Shown here in pieces: positions 47,701 through 59,514 of a DNA stretch of 64,000 nucleotides. This DNA is from Auriscalpium vulgare (taxonomy: Eukaryota > Basidiomycota > Agaricomycetes > Russulales > Auriscalpiaceae): contig JAHBBC010000016.1 in assembly GCA_019915015.1 (NCBI GenBank), positions 62,001 to 126,000 on the forward strand. The letters are read 5' to 3'. Positions within the stretch are counted from its first letter, which is position 1, and the number at the start of each line of letters is the position of its first letter. The notes under the pieces were generated by a model. The model was given only the letters and a program-made list of their open reading frames with translations, had not been told where the DNA came from and did no database searches. Made by a program: the position numbers and the translations under genes.

Positions 47701-48690
47701 TCGCCTGGCAGAGCTATATCTCCAAATGTCCTTGGATGCAAAGAAGACGGGCGACACCGGTGAGTTGGCAGCCCTGTTCTGAAACAATATATTCAAACAT
47801 CCGTTTAGATGCTTATCAGGCTGTGTACGCGAAGCTTCTTACATTTATCGACACCACGAACCGATACCGCCTGGATCGCTTGTTCAGTCTATTACCAACG
47901 GACGGTCAGTCCTGGGTTTCAAATATCTCATCAACTGACTAATCGAACAGCCGACAGACTTGTTTGAGGCGAAGGCTATTTTGCTCGGCCGACTAGGCCG
48001 ACATGACAGTGCGCTGGAGCTCTATGTATACCGCCTACGCGATTATGACAAGGCGGAGCGGTACGCAGCCCCCCGGCGCCCTTGGACTATGCTGACACGA
48101 CCTTAGCTACTGCAAGCGCATCTACAAGCCCGACGCTGACACGCACAATATCTTTCTCACGCTCCTTCGCATATACCTCCGTCCGCTCATCAAGACTACC
48201 GACGACCTCTTGCGCCCGGCGATTGCGCTCATCAGCCGCAACGGTGCGCGCCTCGACCCTGAAGAAGCTCTGCAGCTTTTGCCACCTCTCGTGGGTGCGC
48301 AAGACGTCCGAGAGTTCCTCTTGGAGGCCCTGCGCGCGCCAGTGTTCGACACGAAGGTTGTTCGGGATATCAGCAAGGCCCGGAATGAACAGGTTGCGCG
48401 GAAGTTGATGTATCTCGAGGCCAACCGTGTGAAGGTTACAGATAGTCGCATGTACGTGCATATATGTCTTGTGCCATCCACTCCGCTGATGGGGCTTCTA
48501 CAGATGCCCTCAATGTCATAAACGACTTGGCCACAGCGTCATTGCGGTTCATGCACCTGGGTAAGAGTCGATTTCGATTTCAATGTCGTGGTGATAGTGC
48601 ATTGACCATCTGACCTTCAGTGGCGAAGTGACGCACTACCAGTGTCGAGAAGCATTCTCCCGGAAGCTCAAGGAGATGCGACATTCATAA
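44730..48690 (+). CDS. VPS39: VPS39/Vam6-like HOPS subunit
   Basis: Starts MAPFEIPHTVINGFKERVDA at 44730 and ends FSRKLKEMRHS at 48690 over about 13 exons. The N-terminal half is a citron-homology (CNH) beta-propeller: DRLYIGTAVGNVHIYSI, VVTDLVVGCRRKLVIYSWKD, SVWRFRMRPWSEQVDELVNA. The C-terminal half is a clathrin-heavy-chain-like helical repeat (YARAIESLFKYLPDRRTKLI, HDSALELYVYRLRDYDKAE), and it closes with a Vps39-type zinc-finger piece CPQCHKRLGHSVIAVHAPG. This is the architecture of Vps39/Vam6, which in HOPS binds the Rab7/Ypt7 GTPase and tethers vacuolar and late-endosomal membranes. The gene is convergent with 48778-50698, with only 87 bp between the stops. Confidence 0.88.
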
Positions 48691-48777
48691 CATGCATTTC
48701 ATACCATCCCGACATGTACACACTGCATCCATCCACCTATCATACATTTTGCTTGCCCTTATGTCACTTCGCGGTCG

Positions 48778-50698
48778 TCATCCCTTGTACATGCCATCAT
48801 CACTACCTTCGTCCTCGTCAAATAGACACGGACCCTCGAGATCTCCTGGCATACCGTCCTGCGCTTCATCGAGTGTCTGATTTGGTTGATCGTCATCGTG
48901 CATCTGAGGTAGCAGTGCGTCGAGATCAACGTCGGCAGTCGAGAGGTAGGACGAGGGCGTGACGGACGCGATCGGCGATGGCGCAGGCATCGCGGGAGGA
49001 GCTGGTGTAAGCGCAAGCGGCACGGGTCGACTCGAATTCCGCTTCGCCTGCAGAGGCAGTTCGGCGCGCGATGCGTCTTGCACGAGGGTCGAACGCATCA
49101 GGGCTTCAAGATCGACGTCCATGGCCTGTAGAATACCAGAGGACATCGAAGGGCGATCGTCGGAAAGAGATGCACTGTCGAGAGCTTCATCATCGCCTGC
49201 ACCTTCTTGTCTGTCGTTCTGCGCAAGGTCGCCATCGAGAGCAGCGGTGTCCAGAGCAGGTGTAGCGATCGACGGTGGCTGCGGACTCCATCCTACCCCT
49301 CTCCTAGGATTCACTTGAAGAGAGGCTATGAGCTCTAGCACAGGCGAGTCGGGCCGCGAAGGCACAGCTGGCAAACCGATGAGATTCCCTATAGCATTCC
49401 ACGGGTCCTCCAGCTCCAATAGGCGGCCATACGGCATATATTGACCGGCGGTGAAGAGACTCCGTGCGAGTGGTAGATCAGATAGTGCATCCGGTCGAGC
49501 AGGACTATTCGGAGTGAATGCTGTGCGCGCAAAGTCTTGCGAAGAGCTGAACTTCTGAGGCGGTGTACGGAGGACGGACGGGGTACTCCGGGAGGTGGAG
49601 AGAAGTGACGAAGCAGGTAGTGGCGAGGACGGGAAGTCGATGATGTCGAGGGACGTTGTTGGAGACAGTGGAGGGCGTGGGCGATGGGGCTTACTGGGAG
49701 AGTCATATTCGTCTAGGTTGTCTGCGTTGTCTTCAAAGTAGCGCTCCTGAGATAGCTCGAAGTCTGCATACGGGCTATATGCGCGTTCTTCGTCAAGACC
49801 ACTAGAGCCAAACTCCGCATAGCCAGAGTCGTCGTTTACGTCAAAGTGCGGATCAGAGTCGGGATACGCGTCGTTGTGCTTTCCATCGGTGGAGTCTGCA
49901 AAATACGCGGCAATCGAAAGCGGCCCGTCAACTCGAGGAGATGGGAACGCACGGTGGTCAGGGCTTCTGAATACATGTCCAGTCCGCACAGCCACTGTAT
50001 CCTCGGGTCTTCTATTCGGAGTCCTCGGCGGCGACATTACAAACTAGACAACCAGCTCTGGTCATGACGGTGACCTGCTAAGCGACTGCTGCTCACCTTG
50101 CTGATAGCACCTGCTGTCCCCAATTCCTTCACTTCGCGATCTTGTCGATTGGGCCGGAACGTCGCCAGTCCAACGGTATTCGATACTCTGAGGATCTCGT
50201 CGATATCGTTTCGAAGAGAGGTATCTGAAAGAGATCAGGGGGTTCCTGTGCGCCAATACATTGGTATCAACGTACTGCCTGCCGTGTCCTTCAGCGCTCG
50301 AAGCACCTTGGAAGAACTACTTCCTGCTGGTCGAGGATGGAGCCTTGCAGGATCGGCGTACACGTGAGCCGGAAGCGGCATGGTGCTTGTCTGCGCGTTT
50401 CGCGTCCATTGAAACTCGTCGAGCTGGTCCATATTCTCGATATCTCTGCTTGCATGCGAGAGGGCGAAAGTCAAGGCCGTCTTCCGCTCCGTAGTGTGTG
50501 GAGAAGAGGCCTGAACAAGTCCCTTGCTGAGCACCTCAGCGCGTTTCTTCCCAAAGTGACTCTTCTGTACTCGGCGATTGTAGTCGCGAGAGCGCGCTTT
50601 GGCAAAATTTCTGGAGTATCAGGGATCAGCATCAAACATTGGCAACTGGCTGAAGGACATGCACACCTTTTGCCTCCCATGTAGTTGGCACCAGGCAT
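48778..50698 (-). CDS. Conserved unknown, acidic/Ser-Pro-rich protein
   Basis: Starts MPGANYMGGKR at 50698 and runs through small 5' exons (AKARSRDYNRRVQKSHFGKK, HASRDIENMDQLDEFQWTRN, RNDIDEILRVSNTVGLATFR). After an intron (about 50045-50098) comes one large exon beginning SPPRTPNRRPEDTVAVRTGH and ending at 48778. The large exon is disordered, rich in Ser, Pro and Asp, with LFTAGQYMPYGRLLELEDPW as the most ordered-looking stretch and repeated MDVDLEALM/ADVDLDALL motifs near the end. The ISK|FVMSPPRTP junction shows the 5' exons belong with the large exon. No domain recognised. Confidence 0.65.
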
Positions 50699-51800
50699 TC
50701 TGCTAAATTTTGTTAGCACAGTGAAGAATTGAGGTGGTCCTCCGAGGGGATGGATGGTGTTGACGACTGAGAGTCAGACTCCGACGGTCCGAGGAGGAGT
50801 CTCGCGTCGTGTCACAATCACGTATTTCGTGACACGTTACTATGACTAACGCTGAGTGACTCGGCCTCAGGCCTGCCTTGTCCTTGTACATGTCCTCCTC
50901 TTCCACTATTTGCACTGGGCAGCAGACAGGAGACCTTGACACGAGGCTGGCGAAAGCAGCATGATTGTTTGGGTCCCTCTTGGGTACTCGCCACTGGATA
51001 CTTTGCCAAGCCCTGTGCCTCGTCTACACCACTGCAGCCACGAAGTCGGGGCTAAGCAGGATCCTCGGCTCTTTTCTACGGAGCATCGTGCAATCACCGC
51101 ACAGTGCTCTGTGTGGTATGTACTCTTCTTTGATGTACACCCTGTCGACACTTGCGTTGACAGCGTGATGTGTGTGGCGTCAACGCTTCTGGGAGGAGTA
51201 CTAACTGTTGTTCTTCAGACTCATGTTCGTCAAGGGTCGTTTGCTAGGATGATCATTTATCTTGAAGCCCTTGTGTTCTCCTTCATCCCAGCCTGCCTCA
51301 GGCGTCGGTCGCTCAGTTTCGTCGGCAACAAGGGTCGCGAATACAAGCTCACAATCTTGTTTGTGGAATAGATGTATGCGGATGTATGTCGCATGCCTTC
51401 ATCTCTCGGCTGCAGATCACATTGTACGACGGTTTCAGCATAATGCAATGGATGGTTGGCTAGACGACAAATAAAGCTCGACGAACAGAACAAGGACGAC
51501 CACGAGTCTCGCTTGTCAATATAAGGCCGTCTTCTGCGGCGACGTCGCACCATTCATACAAGGCGATCCGTTCTTGTTCCGTCATACCTGCTATAAAACC
51601 GGATGCTAGATCAAGCGCAAAGGTATAACCTGGAGCTATCTTAAACCAACCACATCCTCCGAGCTCATCGTCGCCGCTTTGCAAGCCTTTCCACATCTAG
51701 AGTCCCCTTGACGAAAACGGTCCGTACTTCCCATCTCGGCCAATGTTATGTCTTTCTGATCACAGGCTCCTGATAGTTTTTTTCAACCCTGCTCCAAACG
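50699..51800. other. 1.1 kb with only a gene-like fragment
   Basis: A 78-residue minus-strand ORF (51696-51460) reads like protein, including GWFKIAPGYTFALDLASGFI and EQERIALYEWCDVAAEDGL, but it has no upstream exon that I can find. It may be a remnant. Otherwise there is no clear gene. Confidence 0.45.
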
Positions 51801-53537
51801 ATGTCATATCAAGACCCATATGCTCTCGCCTTCCCCTTATCCTCTCCAGTCATGCGTCCTTCTTCCCCCGTCATGCGTCTTTCTGCGGAACTCCTTGGGG
51901 AAATCTTCGTGATTGTCTTCGCCGCACATGACTATGACATGATAGACGCCTTACCACTCACGCACGTCTGCAAACGTTGGCGACAGGTTGCCCTTGGCCA
52001 CCGCCAATTATGGCGCAATATCAGTCTCGACCACCCAGGACTGGTGGAAGTCTTCCTATCCCGAGCATGGCCAATGTCCGTGAAATTGTATTCTCGTCAT
52101 GGCGAGAAGACCATGTCCCGAGGCATACTTTCACTCGTCCGTCAAGCACTTTCTCGCACCGGGATCTTGTCCCTGTCGCACACCTTCCACGATGGCGCAG
52201 TTGAAGTCACGGCGGCCACGCCGTTTTCGCTGCTCCAGTCGCCGGCACCTTTCATGGAATATTTATCATTGGACTTCGTCGGCCACTGGACCACAGCGAT
52301 GATTCCGATGAACCTATTTGGTGGCAAGGCACCGCGGCTCCGGCAAATACATATCAGAGGATATCCAATCTCTCACTCCTTCCTACACCGGATATCCCGT
52401 GCGTTCGGCAACTTGACCACCCTCCGGTACCATCGTCGTGGTGGAGATCCCGTTCTATATCTTGACGACATACTAGACTGTCTCGGCCACCTAGCCAACC
52501 TCATGTGGCTCGACTTAGACGGTGATGACGATGGTCGCATGCCAAGGAGAGTCGCATCGGCCGCACCACCAAATGTCGTCCACCTTCCACAACTTCAATC
52601 CTTAGGTCTCCTCTATTCGACGGAGTCCGTCGGCGCCTTTTTGTCGCACATCAACTTCCCCCCGTCTGCCTTCATAAAATTGCGCCCCTCTGGGATTACC
52701 ATTACCGAAACACTCAACCCGACACTTTCCGCCCTCTTTGTTCATTTCAGCCGAGCCGAGCCGCTGTCATGGTCAAGAGTTGAATATGCTTATCGCTGGC
52801 AGGATGAGAATACAGTCAACCTCAGGGTCAAGGGCCAATCAAGTGTGGGCGAATTAGATATGGATCTGAAGCTGAAGGCCACGGATACCAGGGCCCTGCA
52901 GCAATTCATACAGTGCACCTGCACATTATTCTCCAGTGACGAAATGGAGTTACTACTGGACTATTTGGAAATCTTCATGTGGCCTCCGGAGGTATGGCTA
53001 TCCACATTTGGCGCTGTCCGAGGTATCCAGGAGATACTTGTACCCAGGGGAGCAGGACCCGCTCTCTGTGAAGCCATGTCGCGGTGGCGGCCAGCTGCGA
53101 GCGCGGTCGGGCCATGGGAGTCATTCACATCTTTGTCGACAAGCGCAGCGCAATCTCCCATATTCTTTCTTCCAGACCTAAAAATTCTGATCTTGCTTGA
53201 CGAACCCACGATCCTCCCCAACGCCTTCCACGAGTACCTGTTGGCGCGCCAGCTCTCTGGCTCAAGATTGAGGGTTCTTTCCCTGTGTGTACTGGATCAA
53301 GCGCACGTCGAGAGGTGGACCACACTGTTGAGGGATTTGGTCGAAAAACTGGTCATCGATCCCATGGATGGCGATGCAACCGATTCATATCAGACGTTGG
53401 TGCCGCCGGAAAAGAGGTTTTACAAGGTGGAGGATTGGAACGCTCTTGTAGACTACCTGGGCACGGAAGAGGGCAGCAACTCCACGGATGACGAATTCAA
53501 CGCCTGGTGCGACAGGCGACTCGCACATAGCTCATAG
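51801..53537 (+). CDS. F-box protein with degenerate leucine-rich repeats
   Basis: A single uninterrupted frame of 578 residues starting MSYQDPYALAFPLSSPVMRP. The F-box is at residues about 25-75: RLSAELLGEIFVIVF, then LPLTHVCKRWRQVALGHRQLWRNI, the LPxELLxxIF...VCKxWRxxALxxPxLW pattern typical of basidiomycete F-box families. The rest shows loose leucine-rich repeats (FMEYLSLDFVGHW, PQLQSLGLLYSTES, PDLKILILLDEPT). It would recruit targets to an SCF ubiquitin ligase through Skp1 (family knowledge). Such proteins are heavily expanded in Agaricomycetes, and the target is unknown. The single-exon structure differs from its intron-rich neighbours. Confidence 0.85.
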   Translation: MSYQDPYALAFPLSSPVMRPSSPVMRLSAELLGEIFVIVFAAHDYDMIDALPLTHVCKRWRQVALGHRQLWRNISLDHPGLVEVFLSRAWPMSVKLYSRHGEKTMSRGILSLVRQALSRTGILSLSHTFHDGAVEVTAATPFSLLQSPAPFMEYLSLDFVGHWTTAMIPMNLFGGKAPRLRQIHIRGYPISHSFLHRISRAFGNLTTLRYHRRGGDPVLYLDDILDCLGHLANLMWLDLDGDDDGRMPRRVASAAPPNVVHLPQLQSLGLLYSTESVGAFLSHINFPPSAFIKLRPSGITITETLNPTLSALFVHFSRAEPLSWSRVEYAYRWQDENTVNLRVKGQSSVGELDMDLKLKATDTRALQQFIQCTCTLFSSDEMELLLDYLEIFMWPPEVWLSTFGAVRGIQEILVPRGAGPALCEAMSRWRPAASAVGPWESFTSLSTSAAQSPIFFLPDLKILILLDEPTILPNAFHEYLLARQLSGSRLRVLSLCVLDQAHVERWTTLLRDLVEKLVIDPMDGDATDSYQTLVPPEKRFYKVEDWNALVDYLGTEEGSNSTDDEFNAWCDRRLAHSS

Positions 53538-53630
53538 CATACATTCAATTAAATTCAAAGAAATACAGGAGGTGATACAAATTGTACATAGGTCATAAGT
53601 GATAGGCATGATGTGCGCAACCAACGCGAA

Positions 53631-54628
53631 TCAAAAGGTCGATCGCAGTGGATAGGCAAAAGAAAAAGAAGGCCTTAGTCCTTGGTAGAGTGTGGAAACG
53701 GCTAGATGTCGAGATGGGTCAGTTGGCAAACAGGGTAGATGCAGAAGCTCACGTACTCCGCTTCAGTTCGCCATTCTGTTCCAGCAAGGATTTGTTTCCT
53801 TGAACCAGCTTCTTAAGAGCTGGCACGACTGTATAGATATCCTGGTCAGGACAAGTCGATTTCGCAACCTAATGGACGCACCTGCCGCAATGGTGTCTCT
53901 GACAGTTTTCGGGTGCATCCCGAGGGGGTCAAGGATCTCCCTAAGGGCGAAATTTGCTTTTTTCCTTGCGACCCGCCGCCCCTTCTCACTTTCCGCATTT
54001 GGTGTTCTTGATTTTTTTCCCGTTGGTTCTTCTCGCCTTGCATTTTGTCGCGCCTGCTGTGAATTCGCTGTGGTAGTTGCGTTCGGGGAAGGTGCTGTCC
54101 TTTCGTCGTTATACGGGTGAGTTCGCCGAGCTTTAGAGGATCGCTTATGGCGATGAGAAGGTGACCTCAGATTGAAGTCGTCGTCAGACGAAGAAGGTGC
54201 CCTCTGAGATGAAGATGTCGACCGCGGAGCAACGTTTTCCTTGTCAAGAGAACGGAGGGAGTGAGATGGGTTTTTCCGTTCTTGGCGAGGCAGAGAAGGC
54301 ATAGGTTCGTCAGCGACACTCGGAACGTCCGGTACACGCGCTTGGAATGCTGAAAAAGCTTTAGTTGAGAGAACGTCGAACGCGTCAGGGAAGGGCGGGG
54401 AAGGGTCCTCTTGGCGATAGGGAGGTAGGGTATCCGGGATGGAAAGATCCATCGTGTTGGCAATCACCGCGTTTGGATGCGGCAAGACATTTTCATAGTG
54501 CGAAGGATATCCTGGGAGTCTGTAAAGAGGTCATGAATATGCTGCTCGCAATACAGGTAATGAGGGCCCACCGGGCAAGGGGTAAATAGTCCTCGAACGG
54601 TAGTGGGCGACTTTGAAATTCTGTGCAT
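53631..54628 (-). CDS. Small basic Ser-rich protein, unknown function
   Basis: The main exon (about 54510 to 53882) reads RLPGYPSHYENVLPHPNAVI through LSIPDTLPPYRQEDPSPPFP, a Ser/Arg-rich middle (SPSHRHKRSSKARRTHPYND) and FALREILDPLGMHPKTVRD. A GTGCGT intron then leads to IYTVVPALKKLVQGNKSLLE, a short helix-like tail. A further splice at GTACGTG extends the end to a TGA at 53631. The likely start is MHRISKSPTTVRG (54628), with a possible longer start at 54748. The helical tail with a preceding basic region is reminiscent of small chromosomal or spindle proteins, but I assign nothing. Confidence 0.5.
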
Positions 54629-54748
54629 GCTTGCACTGCCCTGAGTGTCGGACTCGATGTCATCGTGGGCTCTGGTGGAGTATGTGGTGAGGTGAGATGT
54701 GCGTGTAGAGGATGTGTGGTATCGCTCTCCCTGCAACGACCTGTCCAT

Positions 54749-55711
54749 TATATAGCACGTACGCCACTGCGGACGACGTTAGCCCAATGTTCGGCGTCGG
54801 GCCACGGCATGGCAGAAACGATACCAGCCACCGGACATGCGCGGCGTGGACTTCATTGCCGGTGTCATGACGTGCACTTCTCAAAATGCGCGGGGATGTG
54901 TGGTGGCTGTGGTGGAGGGAAGAAGGTGACAGACGTGGAGAAATGTATGGCATGGACCCTGGCACTACGAAGGTTAATGCGAATGAAGCCAATGGTGACC
55001 AGTGGTGGCGCCGCACAGCAAAACGTGAGGGTCACCGGCAGGGAAGGCATGAGGCACGCGCCACGGCATCTGAGCATTGGCTGTCCACCACGAGGAGCGA
55101 CGTTGTCTTGGGATCAGGTACTGGTGGCTGCATATGCTTCGAAAAGCTCTCGAGGAACAAATACTTACGCGGTGTGGCAGCCATAGAGCAGTTCTCGGCC
55201 ACGATGTACAGCACAGACACTGCGAGCGCGCCACAAAAGCATCAAACGTGTGGGGACTGAGACAAGCTACGAAGCAATACAAGGGTGCACGTCGAATGGG
55301 TATCCGCGATTTGTTGTTGACGTGGCCTCGGCACTCTGCGTCGGCAGGTTGCGGCCTTCGGCACGTGACCGTATGACTTGGGGGTGTCTCGGGTTCAGTC
55401 TCCTCAGTCCTGTACCCAACCCTCTCACTTTCCCTCGCTTTTCTATCTTTATCATCGCATCGACCGCACACCAGCCGCTCTTCCCGGACATTGGGACTCA
55501 TTCTCACGCTGTGAGAGTGAACGTCCAGCATGTTTTACACGGCGCACCGTCCCTCTGTCTTTCACCATCCTGATTTCCTTCTACGCCCCCATCTTCCTGT
55601 GGACACTTGCCGCACACTTCTTCAACATTGCACGATGAAATTGGTGCCAAGTTATCGTACAGCAAAAGCACAGTCTGAGGTGCCCTAAGCCATCTGCCTG
55701 CGTGGCCCACC
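54749..55711. other. About 1 kb without a recognised gene
   Basis: No ORF with family resemblance or convincing introns. It should contain the promoter of the minus-strand gene to the left and the 3' region of the oxygenase gene to the right. Confidence 0.5.
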
Positions 55712-57332
55712 TCAATTGTAGTGCTTCACACGGATGCCGTTAAGCAGGACCTCTTCCTCTACTCCTTGCTCTGCGCCGCTCCTCTTCAGGTCAGACGTGC
55801 CGTACGCGGCCGTCCGTGCCTTTCGCCACGCCTCCATCATGGGAGCCTCCCCAGGCGCTGCGCGTCGCTTTATTCCCTCGCGCTGGAGCACGGGGCTCGC
55901 CTCGAGGGGCTCGAGCTGGACGTCATCATCGGCGTAGCAGAAGTAGAAGACACCGAGGCGCCTGTGGCCACGCTGATCAACCGGAGGCTGTACGACGCGG
56001 TGGATCGCAGACTTGTAGTATCCACCGGACAGCATCTCCATTGTATCACCGGCGTTGATCACCTGTGAGGTGGAGAGCGAGGCGTGTCAGCGACCGTGTG
56101 TGCATCAGTCGACCGCGATGTGTACCAGTGCGTTCTCCTTGTGACGAACCCATCGCCATTTATCGTCTGCGTCCCGGATCTGCAGGGCGGATATCGGCTG
56201 GCTATACAGGACGCTGAGCGTCGTTTGATCTGAAGGTACTGCAAGTCAGCTCTCCGTCCGAGTACGCGAAGCGCAGGGCGCACCGGCGTGACCTTTCAAC
56301 CAGACATTCTCGGTCTTCTCTTCTTCTTCTTCGGGGCGAGGGTGACTAGCGGGACGGGGCGTGTCACCTCAGGGCGTCGTTGACATGACCGCATTCAGTG
56401 TACTTACTACATCATGAAGCGACCTTAGGGTTCGTCAAGACAGCTGCGGCGCCTATAAGAGATACGTTACTCACAGTAGGCGTTGTTCTTTGCCTCGAAA
56501 TGGTGGATCTTAACCAACGTGTCCTCAGGCAGCTCCAATCCCAGTGCAAGAAGTCTGTCACGGGCATGAGCAAGGCGCATGTTCTGATTGAATCAAACAA
56601 TGCTCTTCACCTTTCGATCTCGTGGAGCACATCGACGTGATTATGCCGTATGAACTCCTGGATTTCCGGCAAGAAGGGGCGCACTGCCTCCGGGTGTGGC
56701 TTCAAGTCGACGTTTCTGTTGACTGTATCAACGGGTCTAGACATCAGCTCGTGCGCAAAGAATCGAACATGCGGCGTACGATTGTAATGCTCGATGCGAT
56801 CTTTGACACCATTGGCGATGTGCTGTGATTAAAAGGTGAGATCGGGGGGATCTCATCACCGGCAGAGATAGAAGCCGAACGCACCCAGTAATGCAAGGGC
56901 TTGTATCCCATGAACGTCCCGGTTTCTTTGATTTTTGCGACGTACTGCGGCTTCTCTTCGGGCGGAACCGAGTCAAATGGTACCGTCGCGATGTCGAAGA
57001 TCCTCTCAATCTGACATCGCGGCCCGGTCATAGATGCACATGAAGTCCAGTAAATGAGGTCTACCTGCTCTTTGTCCAATCCATGGTTAATGACATAGAA
57101 AAACCCCTGCTTGTGCATCGCATCCCGGGCCTTGGCGACCTCCTCCGCCCTGCCTTCAGGCGTTTTCGCCTTCGCAAGATCAACGACTTCAAGTTCGGCC
57201 CATTCCACTGAACGTAACGCTGAGAATCAGACTACATCACTAAAGGGTGCGAATGAACGGCCGCTCACGGTCTTCTGTCGTTGGCGGAGGTGGGACCCAG
57301 CGGGGTGCAGTAGGGACGGTCAATGCAGGCAT
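55712..57332 (-). CDS. 2-oxoglutarate/Fe(II) oxygenase-like protein (copy A)
   Basis: Starts MPALTVPTAPRWVPPPPTTE at 57332 and ends LLNGIRVKHYN at 55712. The N-terminal DIOX_N-like part reads EWAELEVVDLAKAKTPEGRA then AMHKQGFFYVINHGLDKEQ. The catalytic part has HAD at an exon junction (KGHA|DQTTLS), the HxD iron ligands, and the distal His in YYKSAIHRVVQP. The usual RxS after it appears as RRLGVF, with no Ser two residues after that Arg, so cofactor binding may differ. The layout is that of isopenicillin-N-synthase-like oxygenases, which hydroxylate, desaturate or cyclise small molecules (family knowledge). Tandem with a close paralogue at 57921-59514. The substrate is unknown. Confidence 0.82.
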
Positions 57333-57920
57333 CACTGCGAGGCGATGGTGCTGTACAGGTCGTGCAACAAAAGATGCAGAGGCCGGCCTCCGCGTTGCAT
57401 TTATAGCTCGATAAGCTCTTTTAGAGGGCTTGGATACTCACGATGGCGCAATTTGTGGCCTCGCTGACGCCGTGCTCGGCCCAAACCTTGCGATCGAACT
57501 CACCTGACTGATAAATTTGCAGCAGTCGGTCCAACCATCTTCCACCCAGCCTAGTAATACTGACCAACAAGGTGAAGGCAGAGATCAGAGACGAGACGCG
57601 TGGCAGACTGGCAGTCGCCTCGGCAAAGTGCGCGTTTGCCGCTTCGTTCTACAACACTTTCCTAAATGGGCCCATCGGGCAGCAGTCCAGAGATCAAAAT
57701 TGTTTAGAGCAACGACGGCAATGTTTACACGGATATACAACATTCATGGGGGCATGATGGGCATGAAAAATGTCACGTACAAGTACAACAAACTCTGCTA
57801 CACAAGGGTCCGACGATGCAACCACGGCGACTGTCAAGTATCTGGCCTGGTGCCCCGACAGCCAAAGGACACCACGCCAAAGACTTCACAGGACTGCGCG
57901 AGCAGCCCTCAATTTCAGTC
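57333..57920. other. Spacer between the tandem oxygenase genes
   Basis: 588 bp that should hold the promoter of copy A and the 3' end of copy B. A 135-residue plus-strand ORF (57517-57924) crosses it but shows no protein-like features. Confidence 0.5.
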
Positions 57921-59514
57921 CTAGTTGTGATGCGTCACGCGCACGCCATTCACAATCTCGTACTCTGACCCGTCTTCTGCCTTCTTGAGCTCGGAAACAC
58001 CGTAGACAGCCGTGCGGGTCTTGCGCCACTTCTCCTGCGTCGGGACGTCGCCCTCGATGCGCTTGGTGACACCTTCGCGTTGTACCACTGGGCTATTAAG
58101 AAGCGGCTGAATGGGCACCTGGTCTGCAGTGTAGTGGAAGTAGAAAAGGCCGAGGCGGCGGAGCCCGTCCTGATCCTTGGGGGGCTTCACCACGCGGTGC
58201 ACAGCCGAGCGGTAGTAGCCGCCAGTAATGTATTCCATGGTGTCGCCGCAGTTGATGACCTAGGCAATGAGAATCAGCGCGCAGTGACGCATGGAGTGAC
58301 GCGATGTCGTACTAAGGCATTCGGGACGTGCCGCACGTAGCGCCACTGTCCGTCGTGGTCCTTGATCTGCAGGGCAGTGACCGGCTGGCTCCAAAGTGCA
58401 GTGAAGCTCATGTGGTCTAGCGATTCCGATCATAATTAGCCGAAAGGTACAGTGCTCATGGGAACAATCAGCTCACCTGCGTGACCCTTCATCCACACGT
58501 TGTTGGTCTTCTCTTCTTCCTCCTGAGTCCGGGGATGGCTAAGGACGGGGAAATTAAACAATTGAAACACGGAAACAGAAGGGCGCAGTCTTACTAAAGC
58601 ATGAACCTCCCTGGAGATAGATAGGGTTAGCGTCGTTCGCGTATATGAGCGCGCATCGGGCTCACAGAATGAATGGTTCGTCTCATCGTATGGGTGGAGA
58701 TCGGGGAGGACATTCTCCGGCAATTCTAGACCCAAGGACAAAAGCCTGCGCATATTATCGGCGAAAAGTACGGAACGAGTTAAACTGGATATCTTACTTT
58801 TGTACTTCGTTCAATATATCGCGGTGGGTGAATTCGATGAACTTCTGAATCTCCGGGAGAAACGGGCGGACAGCATTCGGATGCTCCCGCTCGTTAACAT
58901 CTCGTGGAACTGCGGCGCAATCAGTGAACGGGTCGCATGGTAAGTGGGCATTGCGTACTGTTGTAGTGTTCGATTCTGTCCCGCACGCCGTTGGCGATGT
59001 GCTGGCGACAGGTAAGGCACACAGTGTGCGATAAGGAGGGGCATGACGCTTACCCAGTACTGCTGAAGCTTGTACCCCAGGTACGTGCCGGTCTGCTTGA
59101 TCCTGGCCTCGTAGCGCAGCTTCTCCTCCGCGTCCACCTCCTCGAAAGCAGTCGACGCGATATCGAACATACGGTCGACCTACGTCACGGGGGAAGGACA
59201 TGGCGTCGCTCAGGGATAGACAGGGGTGGACGGATAAATGGAAGTACATTAGCTTGATCCATTCCGTGATTTACTACATAAAAGAACCCCTGCTTGTGGG
59301 TGGCGTCTCGGGCAAGGCGCACTTGTTCCTCCCGTCCTTCCGGGGTCTTGGCCTTCGCAAGATCTATGACCGTGAGATTGGCCCAATCAACTAGACAGAG
59401 TTAGCGCGAGTTGTTGCGCTTCGCCTGAGGCCAAACAAAGCGATACTCACTGTTCTCTTGGGTAACAGGAGGGGCAATCCAGCGGCGGACGGGTGGGAGC
59501 GTCAGGGCGGGCAT
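57921..59514 (-). CDS. 2-oxoglutarate/Fe(II) oxygenase-like protein (copy B)
   Basis: Starts MPALTLPPVRRWIAPPVTQE at 59514 and ends VNGVRVTHHN at 57921. It parallels copy A throughout: DATHKQGFFYVVNHGMDQ, VDRMFDIASTAFEEVDAEEK, LPEIQKFIEFTHRDILNEVQ, then HAD split by an intron (KGHA|DHMSFT) and AVHRVVKP as the distal His region, followed by RRLGLFYFHY. Both genes share exon layout and the MPALT start, which points to a tandem duplication. The family places it with isopenicillin-N-synthase-like oxygenases. Copy B is separated from copy A by 588 bp in the same orientation. Confidence 0.82.

Noticed and set aside
57517..57924. 135-aa plus-strand ORF between the oxygenases
   Set aside because: It is antisense to the oxygenase region, has no protein-like pattern, and overlaps the 3' end of copy B.
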